A stretch of 64,000 nt of DNA from positions 682,001 to 746,000 of the forward strand of contig NZ_VOHQ01000002.1 in NCBI RefSeq assembly GCF_009192765.1, given 5' to 3'. The stretch's first letter is position 1. Each line of letters opens with the position of its first letter. Source of the stretch: Agriterribacter humi (GTDB lineage Bacteria > Bacteroidota > Bacteroidia > Chitinophagales > Chitinophagaceae). The translations under genes and the position numbers were made by a program. Positions 48,592 through 56,993 of this stretch are shown here, one piece after another. The notes beneath the pieces are model-generated. The model had not been told where the DNA came from and did not search any database. It saw only the letters and a list, made by a program, of their open reading frames with translations.

Positions 48592-51375
48592 TTAATTCTC
48601 AAACCGGTAAGTTCCTGCCGGCGCTTCAAATACAACATACCCGTCGCTGATCCCTGTTTTTTTTGCGTAAGATGAATTTACCTGAACCGTTTTTCCATCC
48701 TCATCAGGAAAATAAATGGTTGCCGAACAATTCGGGGGGATCGTAACCTCGTATACCAGCTTATTGTTTTCGCGCTTCCAGTGGGCTTTGATATTCCCGG
48801 AAGGGGAATCAAACTCCGCTTTTGCCCATGTTAACTGCTCCCCGGTGAGCTGAGGAACACGCAGGCTGAATTTCCTGAAGCCCGGGAAAGCATCATCCTT
48901 CCTGATCCCGGCTACTCCGTCAATATACCATGCTCCGGGATAAAGATAAGAGCTATGCAGCAGGGAGTGGCCGGGAAGATCTTTTTCCCACATCTCCCAC
49001 ATGGTAGTAGCGCCATTTTCACGCATAAAGCCCCAACCGGGGTACGTTGTTTGGGAAGTCATGGAATAGAGGAGATCATCGCGTCCTTCTTCCCGAAGCA
49101 CTTTAAACAACATAGTTCCCCCGGTTATTCCTGCGTCAATGTGCCCTTTCTGGTTGACCAGGATTTCTTTTTCTAATCGTTTCATGACCAAAGGACGCAA
49201 TCCGGCAGGCATAATATCTCCATACAATGCGGCAGCAAGGCTTCTCATGCTATTGTCAGCATAGTTGTGATCGTTAGCATGGTACCAGGTATGGTGGACA
49301 GCTTCGCTTGCCAGTTTTGCCTGTTTCTCCCATTGTGCAGCCTCTTCATTCCTGCCTATGACCCGGGCAAGCTTTGCGCCTGTTTTCAGGTTGTAAATCC
49401 AATAACAGTTATTGAAAAAAAGGTTTTCATCAGAATAATTGTTCATACCCTGTGTGGTAGCGTGCGGCCAAAGCCAGTCACCTAAAAAATCCCATCTTCC
49501 TCCGTAACGCTTTAGCATATTGTTTTTTACATGGGTATCTAAGAAACCCAGCCAGCCTTTGATCATATCAAAGTTTTCTTCTACGGCCCGTTTGTCGCCA
49601 AGGTATTCATAAAGGAACCAGGGCAGTGTAACCACAATTCCACCCCATGCCGGGCCGCCTCCGCCATGATAGGTGGGTGCGGTTTGGGGTAAGATCCCGC
49701 CGCCCAGGCGCCGTCCGCTTCCAGCCTGTTTATGTGCCCATGTTGTATCGTTCATGTTTCCAACCATTGGTTCTGTGCCCTGCACATCCCGCCAGTCCTG
49801 TAACCATTTGGTATAAAATGCACCCAGCCTGTAATTGAGCAATCCTGTTTCAGAAGTAGCATGTGCATCACCCCCGTAGCCAAATCGTTCACGTTGCGGA
49901 CAATCCACTATATAACCGCCGAGAGATAAATTTTCGAATGTCCATTTTACCGTATTGTAAATCCAGTTTTGCAAAGGATCTGAGCATTCAAAAGAGGTTG
50001 TGGATTTGAAATCCGTGCGCACCATCCATCCTTTAATATCGGCTTTCTGCGGAGCCTGCTTTACACCCTGTATCGTCATCCATCTTCCGGAGTTATAGTT
50101 AAACCTGTTTTTAAAAGTGCCCTCACCGGTTGGTCCGATAATATACAGGTTATGCAGTCCGTAGGTCATATCATCCTGTTGCCGTTCGGAAAAAAGCAGC
50201 CGGACAGTATCTCCCGGATTGCCTTTCACATGAACCTGTATCCATCCGGCAAAGTTTACACCCATATCTGCCCGGTACGTTCCGTTGCTACGGTGTTCAA
50301 TAGAAACCGGCTGTATCTCATCAAACAATGCATTGGTTTCAACCTGCTGGGCCGAAAGTTCCAGCTTCGGAGCATATACATTCACATTTTTCCATGCCTC
50401 GTCATTATAGTCTGTCGTATTCCAGCCAGGGATATCTTTATTGGCGTCCCAGATCTCACCTCCATATCCGCCCACACCAAAGCCCCAGTTCCCGATGAGC
50501 TGGCCTGGGCTTGAATGTGTTTTCCATGTTTCGTTGGTAATAATTCTGGCTATTCGCTGATTATGCTTTCCAATAATATCAGTCTGGGCTATAACTATAG
50601 GGGTCCTGGGCTTATCGGGTGTAGCATAAGGTGCATATATAGACCAGGAAGTGCCCAGCCATAAGCCAATAACATTTTTTCCAGGTTGCAGGGCACCGGT
50701 TATATCATAAGCGATATACCGGGCGCGTTGGGTGTGGTCTGTTACGGCAGGCGCCAAAACATGGGCGTCTATTTTTTTACCGTTGATGTACACTTCATGG
50801 TATCCTACGGATGCCACATACAGCACGGCTCTTTCGGGCTTTGTTTTCAAATCAAATGATTTCCTCATCCACGGATCGGGTATTTTATTGCTGCCCTTAT
50901 ATGGATCATACACTTCATTTGTGCCGATCCATTTTGCTGTCCATTCTTTTTGATCAAACAAACCGGTGCTGAAATGCGCGGTTTCGCCCAATGACGATAC
51001 CATTCCCTTTTCGTCTTTTACGCTTACTGTCCAGTAATAATCTTTATCAGACAGAAGTGTTTTGCCTTTGTAAGGAATAAGTTGTGATTCGCCGGACAGT
51101 ACCCAGCCGCTATTCCATATAACTGCTTTGTTTTTGTTAAGCTGATCTTTTGCGGACCTGACCAGTATACGATAAGCCGTTTGTTTTTGAGCAAAAGCCG
51201 AAGCGTCTGCCGGAGCGAGCTTCCAACTGAAACGGGGTTGTTTTATATCCAGTCCGCCGGGATGATCAAGATATTCACAGGTAAGCGCTACAGGATAAAT
51301 GCTGGATTTGTTTTGTGCGGAAACAGCAGAAAAAGCGCTGAAAAGAAAAGACAGGAGAATAAGTTTTATAGACAT
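48592..51375 (-). CDS. Alpha-L-rhamnosidase, GH78
   Basis: The protein is 927 aa from ATG 51375; TTG 51381 gives two extra residues. A signal peptide (about 1-21, ending VSAQ) leads to an N-terminal Ig-like domain (YPVALTCEYLDHPGGLDIKQPRFSW). Two beta-sandwich accessory domains follow, with the concanavalin-like RADMGVNFAGWIQVHV, and then the (alpha/alpha)6 barrel (about residues 440-800). The catalytic segment DCPQRERFGYGGDAHAT holds Asp and Glu expected for GH78; ETGLLNYRLGAFYTKWLQDW follows. A final beta-domain ends near PAGTYRFEN. It removes terminal rhamnose from plant or bacterial glycans outside the cell. No TonB-dependent pair is adjacent. Confidence 0.94.
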   Translation of the reverse strand: MSIKLILLSFLFSAFSAVSAQNKSSIYPVALTCEYLDHPGGLDIKQPRFSWKLAPADASAFAQKQTAYRILVRSAKDQLNKNKAVIWNSGWVLSGESQLIPYKGKTLLSDKDYYWTVSVKDEKGMVSSLGETAHFSTGLFDQKEWTAKWIGTNEVYDPYKGSNKIPDPWMRKSFDLKTKPERAVLYVASVGYHEVYINGKKIDAHVLAPAVTDHTQRARYIAYDITGALQPGKNVIGLWLGTSWSIYAPYATPDKPRTPIVIAQTDIIGKHNQRIARIITNETWKTHSSPGQLIGNWGFGVGGYGGEIWDANKDIPGWNTTDYNDEAWKNVNVYAPKLELSAQQVETNALFDEIQPVSIEHRSNGTYRADMGVNFAGWIQVHVKGNPGDTVRLLFSERQQDDMTYGLHNLYIIGPTGEGTFKNRFNYNSGRWMTIQGVKQAPQKADIKGWMVRTDFKSTTSFECSDPLQNWIYNTVKWTFENLSLGGYIVDCPQRERFGYGGDAHATSETGLLNYRLGAFYTKWLQDWRDVQGTEPMVGNMNDTTWAHKQAGSGRRLGGGILPQTAPTYHGGGGPAWGGIVVTLPWFLYEYLGDKRAVEENFDMIKGWLGFLDTHVKNNMLKRYGGRWDFLGDWLWPHATTQGMNNYSDENLFFNNCYWIYNLKTGAKLARVIGRNEEAAQWEKQAKLASEAVHHTWYHANDHNYADNSMRSLAAALYGDIMPAGLRPLVMKRLEKEILVNQKGHIDAGITGGTMLFKVLREEGRDDLLYSMTSQTTYPGWGFMRENGATTMWEMWEKDLPGHSLLHSSYLYPGAWYIDGVAGIRKDDAFPGFRKFSLRVPQLTGEQLTWAKAEFDSPSGNIKAHWKRENNKLVYEVTIPPNCSATIYFPDEDGKTVQVNSSYAKKTGISDGYVVFEAPAGTYRFEN

Positions 51376-51641
51376 ATCCAATACGATGGTTGAGGCTAAG
51401 GTAATACTTATACCGTTGTACTTTACCTACGATATCATTTGGGGTGCATTCCAAATTGTCGCACTGCTTTGCTTCATGCGGGCAGTGGGAACACCGCCCA
51501 CTACGGACGCCCCGGTTGGTGTCTCCACCAACCGGTGACAGTTTGGAATACACCCTGTAATTTTGTTGCCCTATGCATTTCCATCAAAAGGGCGCCTTCC
51601 GTGCAGGAACGGTCACCCTTTGCATAAGTATAGTGCGTCTT
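51376..51641. repeat. Spacer with two hairpins, including a perfect 10-bp stem at 51512-51535
   Basis: CCGGTTGGTG-TCTC-CACCAACCGG is a perfect inverted repeat. A weaker GTGGG/CCCAC pair lies just left of it (51486-51502). Both lie between two minus-strand genes (fasciclin-like upstream, GH78 downstream), where they could end one transcript. No gene is seen. Confidence 0.7.
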
Positions 51642-52214
51642 TTATTTCGCCGGCGGAAGCAATACCGCGTCTATAACATGTATAATGCCGTTCGACGCGG
51701 GAATGGAGGTTATGATATTTGCTCCGTTCACCATGGTTTTTCCGTCTTTCACCGTAATGCTGATATTATTTCCGTTGGCTTGCCCAAAACTTTGCGCGTC
51801 GGTAAGCATTTCGGGTCTCAGCACGCCGATATATACATGATATTCCAGGATGTTGCGGAGATCATCTTTTTTTTCAGGTTTCAGTAAATCGGTTAAAGTG
51901 CCCGCAGGTAATTTGTCGAAAGCAGCATTGGTTGGGGCAAACACGGTAAAAGGTCCTGCATTGGAAAGCGCATCTACGTATTCCGCCGTTTGCAGCGCTT
52001 TTACAAGAGTGGTGTGATCGGCACTGCCTGCCGCTATTTTTACCACGTCTTTTTGGGATTCATCGTCCTGTACGCCGGACTGACCACTTAGCGGGGCGGC
52101 AGAACCTGTAGTTGCACTGGTAGCTTCAGTTGTACTGTTAGCCGTTTCGTTGCATGCCAGCCATAAAATTGCACCCAGAAGCAAGATTGACAGAGACAAG
52201 TAATTTCTTTTCAT
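51642..52214 (-). CDS. Fasciclin-domain lipoprotein
   Basis: The protein is 190 aa from ATG 52214; the frame extends to 52319 but the lipoprotein signal (LLLGAILWLACNE) fits only this start. After a Thr/Ser/Ala-rich linker, one fasciclin domain (about residues 55-190) shows HTTLVKALQTAEYVDALS, GPFTVFAPTNAAFDKLP, LRNILEYHVYIG and NGIIHVIDAVLLPP. Fasciclin proteins act in adhesion or periplasmic binding. Single gene, no operon partner visible. Confidence 0.92.
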   Translation of the reverse strand: MKRNYLSLSILLLGAILWLACNETANSTTEATSATTGSAAPLSGQSGVQDDESQKDVVKIAAGSADHTTLVKALQTAEYVDALSNAGPFTVFAPTNAAFDKLPAGTLTDLLKPEKKDDLRNILEYHVYIGVLRPEMLTDAQSFGQANGNNISITVKDGKTMVNGANIITSIPASNGIIHVIDAVLLPPAK

Positions 52215-52375
52215 AATCGTTTTATTGTTGTGTAGGTGAGGGGGTTCGCATATCTGATGCTTACTAAAACCTGTTGCAAAATAAAACAGGAAAACGGCGG
52301 CTGTTATGACGTTTGTCATACTTCTGCAAGATATCGGTCATTTGCAGCCGATCAGTGGGATTAATGGATATGCTT

Positions 52376-52406
52376 TTGAATTTAATATACAAACACCTTA
52401 TCTTTC
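52376..52406 (+). promoter_or_regulatory. Candidate promoter of the 52410 gene (near-leaderless)
   Basis: TTG at 52376-52378 and TATCTTTC at 52399-52406 are 20 bp apart, close to the Bacteroidota -33/-7 spacing. The -7 box ends 3 bp before ATG 52410, so the transcript would start at or near the start codon. Confidence 0.45.
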
Positions 52407-52409
52407 GGT

Positions 52410-53585
52410 ATGCAACCAAACCGTTACCGAATTGCATCGGTAGACATCCTTCGCGGTATCATTATGATCATCATGGCATTGGATCATACGCGGGAATTTT
52501 TTCATATTACCGCTATAACTGCCGATCCGCTCGATCCCGCAACTACTACCATTCCATTGTATTTTACCCGGTGGATCACCCATTATTGTGCGCCGGTATT
52601 TGTGCTGTTATCCGGCTTATCCGCTTACCTTTCCTCCCGTAATAAAACCCGCAGTGAGGCAAGTGTATTTCTGATCAAAAGAGGGATATGGCTCGTTTTT
52701 GTTGAAATTGTTGTTGTAACATTCGGAATTACATTCAACCCGTTTTACAACTTTATTATTTTACAGGTTATCTGGGCCATCGGTTGTAGTATGATATTAC
52801 TCGGACTGCTGTCAGCCTTTTCTTATAAAGCCGTGCTGGTAGCAGGCGTTGCCATAGTGGGCGGGCATAATATACTGGATTATGCTACGCTTCCTGACGG
52901 AGGTGTTGCCGGTAATTTATGGACTATATTATTTACTTCCCCCGGAGCGGTTATTCCGCTGAGCAGTACACATTTTATAGGCGCTTTCTATACTATCCTT
53001 CCCTGGACGGGTGTAATGTGCCTGGGCTTTAGTATGGGAAAATGGTTTCAAAAAGATTTTACTGCAGCAAGGAGAAAACGCCTGCTCATTATTACCGGTA
53101 TATCATTGACCGGACTGTTTATTATACTGCGATTGGTAAATGGGTATGGCGATCCCCGTTCATGGAGTGCTGCGGAAAATGGCTGGCTTTCTTTTTTGAA
53201 TACTACCAAATATCCGCCTTCCTTACAGTTTATTGCCATGACGATCGGCCCTTCAATATTGCTATTGGCGCTATTGGAAAATGTAAAAAGGCAGTGGGTT
53301 CATTCACTTTCTGCTTATGGCAGGGTGCCTTTCTTTTATTATGTACTGCATTTTTATATGCTGCATATTTTATTGGTGATTGCTTTTTTTATTTCAGGAC
53401 ATACTACAGCAGAAATTATTGATGTGCAGGGATCTCCTTTTTGGTTCCGGCCTTCAAATTTCGGCTATGGTTTACCGGTAGTATACCTGGTGTGGATAGC
53501 TGTGGTGGTGGCTTTATACCTGCCCTGCCGGTGGTTTAGCAATTATAAAATGGCGCACAGGCAATGGTGGTTGAGTTATATATAA
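52410..53585 (+). CDS. Integral membrane acyltransferase-like protein (HGSNAT/DUF1624 family)
   Basis: The protein is 391 aa with about ten membrane helices. The N-terminus reads RIASVDILRGIIMIIMALDHTREFF, with the DILRG and DHTR motifs typical of the heparan-alpha-glucosaminide N-acetyltransferase/DUF1624 group. A further conserved His/Tyr region is LHFYMLHILLV. Relatives are thought to acetylate sugars across the membrane with acetyl-CoA; the substrate here is unknown. No sugar-modifying partner lies next to it. Confidence 0.88.
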   Translation: MQPNRYRIASVDILRGIIMIIMALDHTREFFHITAITADPLDPATTTIPLYFTRWITHYCAPVFVLLSGLSAYLSSRNKTRSEASVFLIKRGIWLVFVEIVVVTFGITFNPFYNFIILQVIWAIGCSMILLGLLSAFSYKAVLVAGVAIVGGHNILDYATLPDGGVAGNLWTILFTSPGAVIPLSSTHFIGAFYTILPWTGVMCLGFSMGKWFQKDFTAARRKRLLIITGISLTGLFIILRLVNGYGDPRSWSAAENGWLSFLNTTKYPPSLQFIAMTIGPSILLLALLENVKRQWVHSLSAYGRVPFFYYVLHFYMLHILLVIAFFISGHTTAEIIDVQGSPFWFRPSNFGYGLPVVYLVWIAVVVALYLPCRWFSNYKMAHRQWWLSYI

Positions 53586-53642
53586 AGTAAATGAAGCGTG
53601 GCCGGCTATTGTTCGTTGCCCGGCGGAAGCAATAACAGAAGG

Positions 53643-54410
53643 TTATGCTGCAATAATAACATGTACTCCTGCTTTTTCTATTTTGGAAACCATTTCAGGG
53701 CTTACTTCTTTATCTGTGATAATATAGTCCACCTGGTCGAGATTGCAGATCTTACCCAATCCCCTGCGGTTAAATTTAGTACTGTCGGCCAGCACTGCAA
53801 CGGTGTGTGCAAGTCCTATCATTTTCTGGTTCAGGCTGGCTTCCGTTAAATTGGTAATGGAGAGTCCATGTTCAAGATGAATACCATCCACGCCAAGAAA
53901 TAAAACGCCACAGGATAGTTCTTCCAGAATTTTTTCGGCGAATGAACCGGCACTGGAAGAGGAGCTCTGGTGGATGATTCCGCCGAGCTGCAGTATTTCC
54001 ACATTGGGGCGGTTGCACAATTCCAGCGATACTTTTAATGCGGGTGTAATAACGGTAATTCTTTTTTCGGGATGCAGGCAACGGGCCACTTCAAATACAG
54101 TAGTGCCGGAACCAATGATGATGGAATCATTATGGCCAATCAACGACAAAGCAGTACGTGCGATTTTTTTCTTTTCTTCCGACCTGATAAATTCTTTTTC
54201 GTTAATGGGCCGTTCAATGGCATAAGGATTGTTCATTGATCCTCCTCCGCGGGTGCGGAATAAAAGGTTTTTTTCTTCCAGCAGCTTAAGGTCTTTTCGC
54301 ACGGTAACGCCGCTCACCTTCATCTGGGCAATAAGCTGGGGGATACTCACTTTTCCTTTTTCCTGCAATTTTTTCAGGATGAACTGGTGCCTGTCGGTCA
54401 TCGTCTTCAT
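53643..54410 (-). CDS. DeoR/GlpR-family transcriptional regulator
   Basis: The protein is 255 aa. The N-terminal winged helix is RHQFILKKLQEKGKVSIPQLIAQMKVSGVTVRKDLKLLEEK (residues 7-47). The C-terminal sugar-phosphate-sensing domain has IIIGSGTTVFEVAR, NRPNVEILQLGG, FLGVDGIHLEHG and ADSTKFNRRG, as in DeoR repressors that respond to phosphorylated sugars. It is divergent from the 54658 permease operon, with TTTCA repeats in the shared spacer. Likely local repressor, relieved by a phosphorylated product of the FGGY kinases. Confidence 0.93.
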   Translation of the reverse strand: MKTMTDRHQFILKKLQEKGKVSIPQLIAQMKVSGVTVRKDLKLLEEKNLLFRTRGGGSMNNPYAIERPINEKEFIRSEEKKKIARTALSLIGHNDSIIIGSGTTVFEVARCLHPEKRITVITPALKVSLELCNRPNVEILQLGGIIHQSSSSSAGSFAEKILEELSCGVLFLGVDGIHLEHGLSITNLTEASLNQKMIGLAHTVAVLADSTKFNRRGLGKICNLDQVDYIITDKEVSPEMVSKIEKAGVHVIIAA

Positions 54411-54479
54411 GTAAACAATTTTTTAAAAATATGTAGTGTCCTTTCTGTCAGCCAAAATTCATGATAATTTTTTGTAATT

Positions 54480-54504
54480 TCAAAAACTTTCAAATGGTTT
54501 CATG
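54480..54504. promoter_or_regulatory. Phased TTTCA repeats, candidate DeoR operator 1
   Basis: TTTCA occurs at 54480, 54490 and 54500, exactly 10 bp apart, so all copies face the same side of the helix. This is the form of operator known for DeoR/GlpR regulators. It lies 70 bp upstream of the regulator start, in the shared spacer. Confidence 0.6.
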
Positions 54505-54560
54505 TTGTTCTCACGGCATAAGAATAACATCCACGTAAGATAGGTTGTTTTAGAATTGTA

Positions 54561-54583
54561 AACTTTCAAATACTTTTATTTTG
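54561..54583. promoter_or_regulatory. Candidate DeoR operator 2 (AACTTTCAAAT copy)
   Basis: AACTTTCAAAT at 54561-54571 repeats exactly the sequence at 54487-54497, 74 bp away, and is followed by TTTTA 10 bp later. Two sites at this distance suit looping repression. It lies about 40 bp upstream of the operon -7 box. Confidence 0.55.
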
Positions 54584-54608
54584 TTTTAAATTGTTTAATT
54601 TACTTACT

Positions 54609-54616
54609 TATATTTG
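54609..54616 (+). promoter_or_regulatory. Candidate -7 box (TATATTTG) of the putative polyol operon
   Basis: TATATTTG fully matches TAnnTTTG and ends 41 bp before ATG 54658. No TTG at the best -33 spacing; the upstream DNA is AT-rich. Confidence 0.5.
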
Positions 54617-54657
54617 GATTGGATAAGATAACGATTGTTTTACATTAACCTGTTTTT

Positions 54658-55947
54658 ATGCAGCCAAATGACCATTCGCTTTTTGCCAAAGCCGGTATAC
54701 CCCGCCAGTTAACATGGGGTTACCTCGGTATCCTGATATTTATGATGGGTGATGGAATGGAACAGGGCTGGCTGAGTCCATACCTTATTGAACAGGGAAT
54801 GAATATTACCCAAACCGCTTCTTTATTTACCGCCTACGGTGTTACGATTGCGATTTCTTCCTGGTTTTCGGGAGTGCTGGCAGAAAGTTATGGGCCTAAA
54901 AAAACGATGGCAATGGGTTTGCTGCTGTACCTTGCCGGAACCATTGGTTTCGTAGGATATGGAATGGCAAATCTCGATTTTCCCGTGATGCTGCTTACCT
55001 ACGCTCTCCGCGGATTTGGTTATCCTTTATTCGCCTATTCTTTTTTAGTATGGATATCGTACGCTACACCCAAAGAAATGCTGGGACGTGCAGTGGGTTG
55101 GTTTTGGTTTGTATTTACCGGCGGGCTGAATGTGTTAGGCGCTTTTTATTCCAGTTGGGCCATTAAAGAGCTGGGGCATATTAACGCATTATGGAGTTCC
55201 GTATTCTGGGTGCTTATCGGCGCTTTATTTGCCCTGGTGTTCAATAAAACAAAATTTGAATCCGGATACACTACTCCCGAAAGTAAGATGAAGGAATTGC
55301 TGAAGGGCTTTACCATTATGAAAGAAGAGCCAAAAGTGTTGCTTGGCGGCATCGTTCGTATTATCAATACAACCGCTCAATTTGCATTCCCGGTTTTTTT
55401 GCCCACTTATATGGCATTGCATGGCTTTTCCACTACGGAATGGTTATATATATGGGGAACGATCTTTACCAGTAATATTATTTTCAACCTCATTTTTGGT
55501 TTTGTGGGCGACAGGCTGGGCTGGCGCAAAACAATCATGTGGTTTGGCGGTGTAGGCTGTGCGCTAACAACCTTGTTCTTGTATTATATACCGCAGTTTT
55601 CGGCAGGCAATTACTGGCTGATCATGTTTGCCGGGATTTTATGGGGCGCCTGCCTGGCAGGGTATGTTCCCTTATCGGCTCTTGTACCTTCCTTGGTGAA
55701 TAAAGACAAAGGCGCGGCAATGGCTGTGCTGAACCTCGGGGCAGGACTTGCAGTTTTTGTTGGTCCCGCTATTGTGGGCTTATTCATAGGCATAGCCGGT
55801 AATGAGGGCGTAATCTGGATTCTGGCAAGCCTTTACCTGCTCAGTGCTGTATTAACCAAATTCATAACGCTTCCGGATAACCGTAAATCTGCCCGGCACG
55901 CTGCCTATGAAGGTTTGCCTGTTGTATCAGAAAAGCCTGTTCTCTGA
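54658..55947 (+). CDS. Polyol MFS transporter, RbtT/DalT/CsbX type
   Basis: This 429-aa protein has 12 predicted membrane helices. The N-terminus has WGYLGILIFMMGDGMEQGWLSPYL, matching ribitol/arabinitol permeases. The loop AESYGPKKTMAMGL replaces the more usual GxxxDRxGRR, and GFVGDRLGWRKTIMWFGG in the second half matches the MFS D-R-GRR pattern. It imports a pentitol or similar polyol with protons. It is first in a plus-strand operon and divergent from a DeoR regulator. Substrate inferred only from family. Confidence 0.88.
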   Translation: MQPNDHSLFAKAGIPRQLTWGYLGILIFMMGDGMEQGWLSPYLIEQGMNITQTASLFTAYGVTIAISSWFSGVLAESYGPKKTMAMGLLLYLAGTIGFVGYGMANLDFPVMLLTYALRGFGYPLFAYSFLVWISYATPKEMLGRAVGWFWFVFTGGLNVLGAFYSSWAIKELGHINALWSSVFWVLIGALFALVFNKTKFESGYTTPESKMKELLKGFTIMKEEPKVLLGGIVRIINTTAQFAFPVFLPTYMALHGFSTTEWLYIWGTIFTSNIIFNLIFGFVGDRLGWRKTIMWFGGVGCALTTLFLYYIPQFSAGNYWLIMFAGILWGACLAGYVPLSALVPSLVNKDKGAAMAVLNLGAGLAVFVGPAIVGLFIGIAGNEGVIWILASLYLLSAVLTKFITLPDNRKSARHAAYEGLPVVSEKPVL

Positions 55948-55972
55948 TTATTGAGCCAAATGTAATAACCAT

Positions 55973-56983
55973 ATGAAAATATTAGTAACTGCACCTTATC
56001 ATGAGGAAGGATTATTTGAACTGAAAAAGAATTTCGGCGAAGTAATTTATAAGCCCTGGAAAGGGAATAACCGGGCTTATAATGAAACGGAATTGCTGGG
56101 TTTGCTGGATGAAACAAAAGCAGATGCGCTGATCACGGAACACGACCACGTAACAGAGAAAGTTATTAACGCCAATGCACACCTGCAGTTTATTGGTGTT
56201 TGCCGTGGTACCCCTTCCAATGTAGCTGTGCATGTGGCTACGGGTTATGGTATTCCTGTATTTTATACGCCTGCACGCAACGCCCAGGCAGTGGCGGAAA
56301 TGTTTATCGCCAACACAATTACCTTTATGCGGCATACGCTTCCGGCTATGGATTGGCTTCTGAAAAGAAAATGGGATGCGGGGGCGCATACTTCTTATCT
56401 TCAGTTTAAAGGAAATGAGCTGGCGGGTAAAACAGTGGGTATGGTGGGTTTCGGCGCTATTGGCCAACTGATAGCCCGGATGATTGAAAATTATCCCTGT
56501 TCCGTGCAATTCTATGATCCCTATGTAATGGAAGCTGCTTTTCCTTCCTTTAAAAAAACATCGCTTGAGGATGTTTTTGCTTCAAGTGATATTGTTTCTG
56601 TTCATTTGCCGGTAACCGAAGATACCAGGGGAATGATCAATAAAAACCTTTTCGGGCTGATGAAAAAAGACGCCATCTTCGTTAACACAGCCCGGGCAGC
56701 AGTAGTAAATCGTAACGACTTGTATGAAGTTTTGCAGCAAAAAAAAATCAAAGGCGCCATACTGGATGTGTTTGATCATGAACCTCCGGATGAATTGGAT
56801 TATAAGATCATTGACATGCCCAATGTAATGGCTACGCCACATATTGCCGGCGCCAGCTTTGAAGTTGAGGATCATCATGTGCGCATTATGAATGAAGCCC
56901 TGATGGCGTGGTTTATACAGGGCAACAAATCAACCGGAAGGCTTTATAATAAACAGGTATTATCAGCAAATATTCAACGATAA
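55973..56983 (+). CDS. D-2-hydroxyacid dehydrogenase family protein
   Basis: The protein is 336 aa. The NAD-binding loop is VGMVGFGAIGQLIARMIE (about residues 153-170). The catalytic Arg lies in VNTARAAVVNRNDL, Glu in AILDVFDHEPPDE and His in ATPHIAGAS, so the three key residues are complete. The substrate-binding N-terminal part (ALITEHDHVTEKVI, FIGVCRGTPSNV) differs from phosphoglycerate dehydrogenase. It likely oxidises or reduces a sugar acid or a related hydroxy-compound in the polyol pathway. It starts 25 bp after the permease stop. Confidence 0.9.
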   Translation: MKILVTAPYHEEGLFELKKNFGEVIYKPWKGNNRAYNETELLGLLDETKADALITEHDHVTEKVINANAHLQFIGVCRGTPSNVAVHVATGYGIPVFYTPARNAQAVAEMFIANTITFMRHTLPAMDWLLKRKWDAGAHTSYLQFKGNELAGKTVGMVGFGAIGQLIARMIENYPCSVQFYDPYVMEAAFPSFKKTSLEDVFASSDIVSVHLPVTEDTRGMINKNLFGLMKKDAIFVNTARAAVVNRNDLYEVLQQKKIKGAILDVFDHEPPDELDYKIIDMPNVMATPHIAGASFEVEDHHVRIMNEALMAWFIQGNKSTGRLYNKQVLSANIQR

Positions 56984-56993
56984 ATTTGTACAG

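Noticed and set aside
51275-51627. Frames over the GH78/fasciclin spacer
   Set aside because: They cross inverted repeats and match no protein; no promoter or ribosome site.
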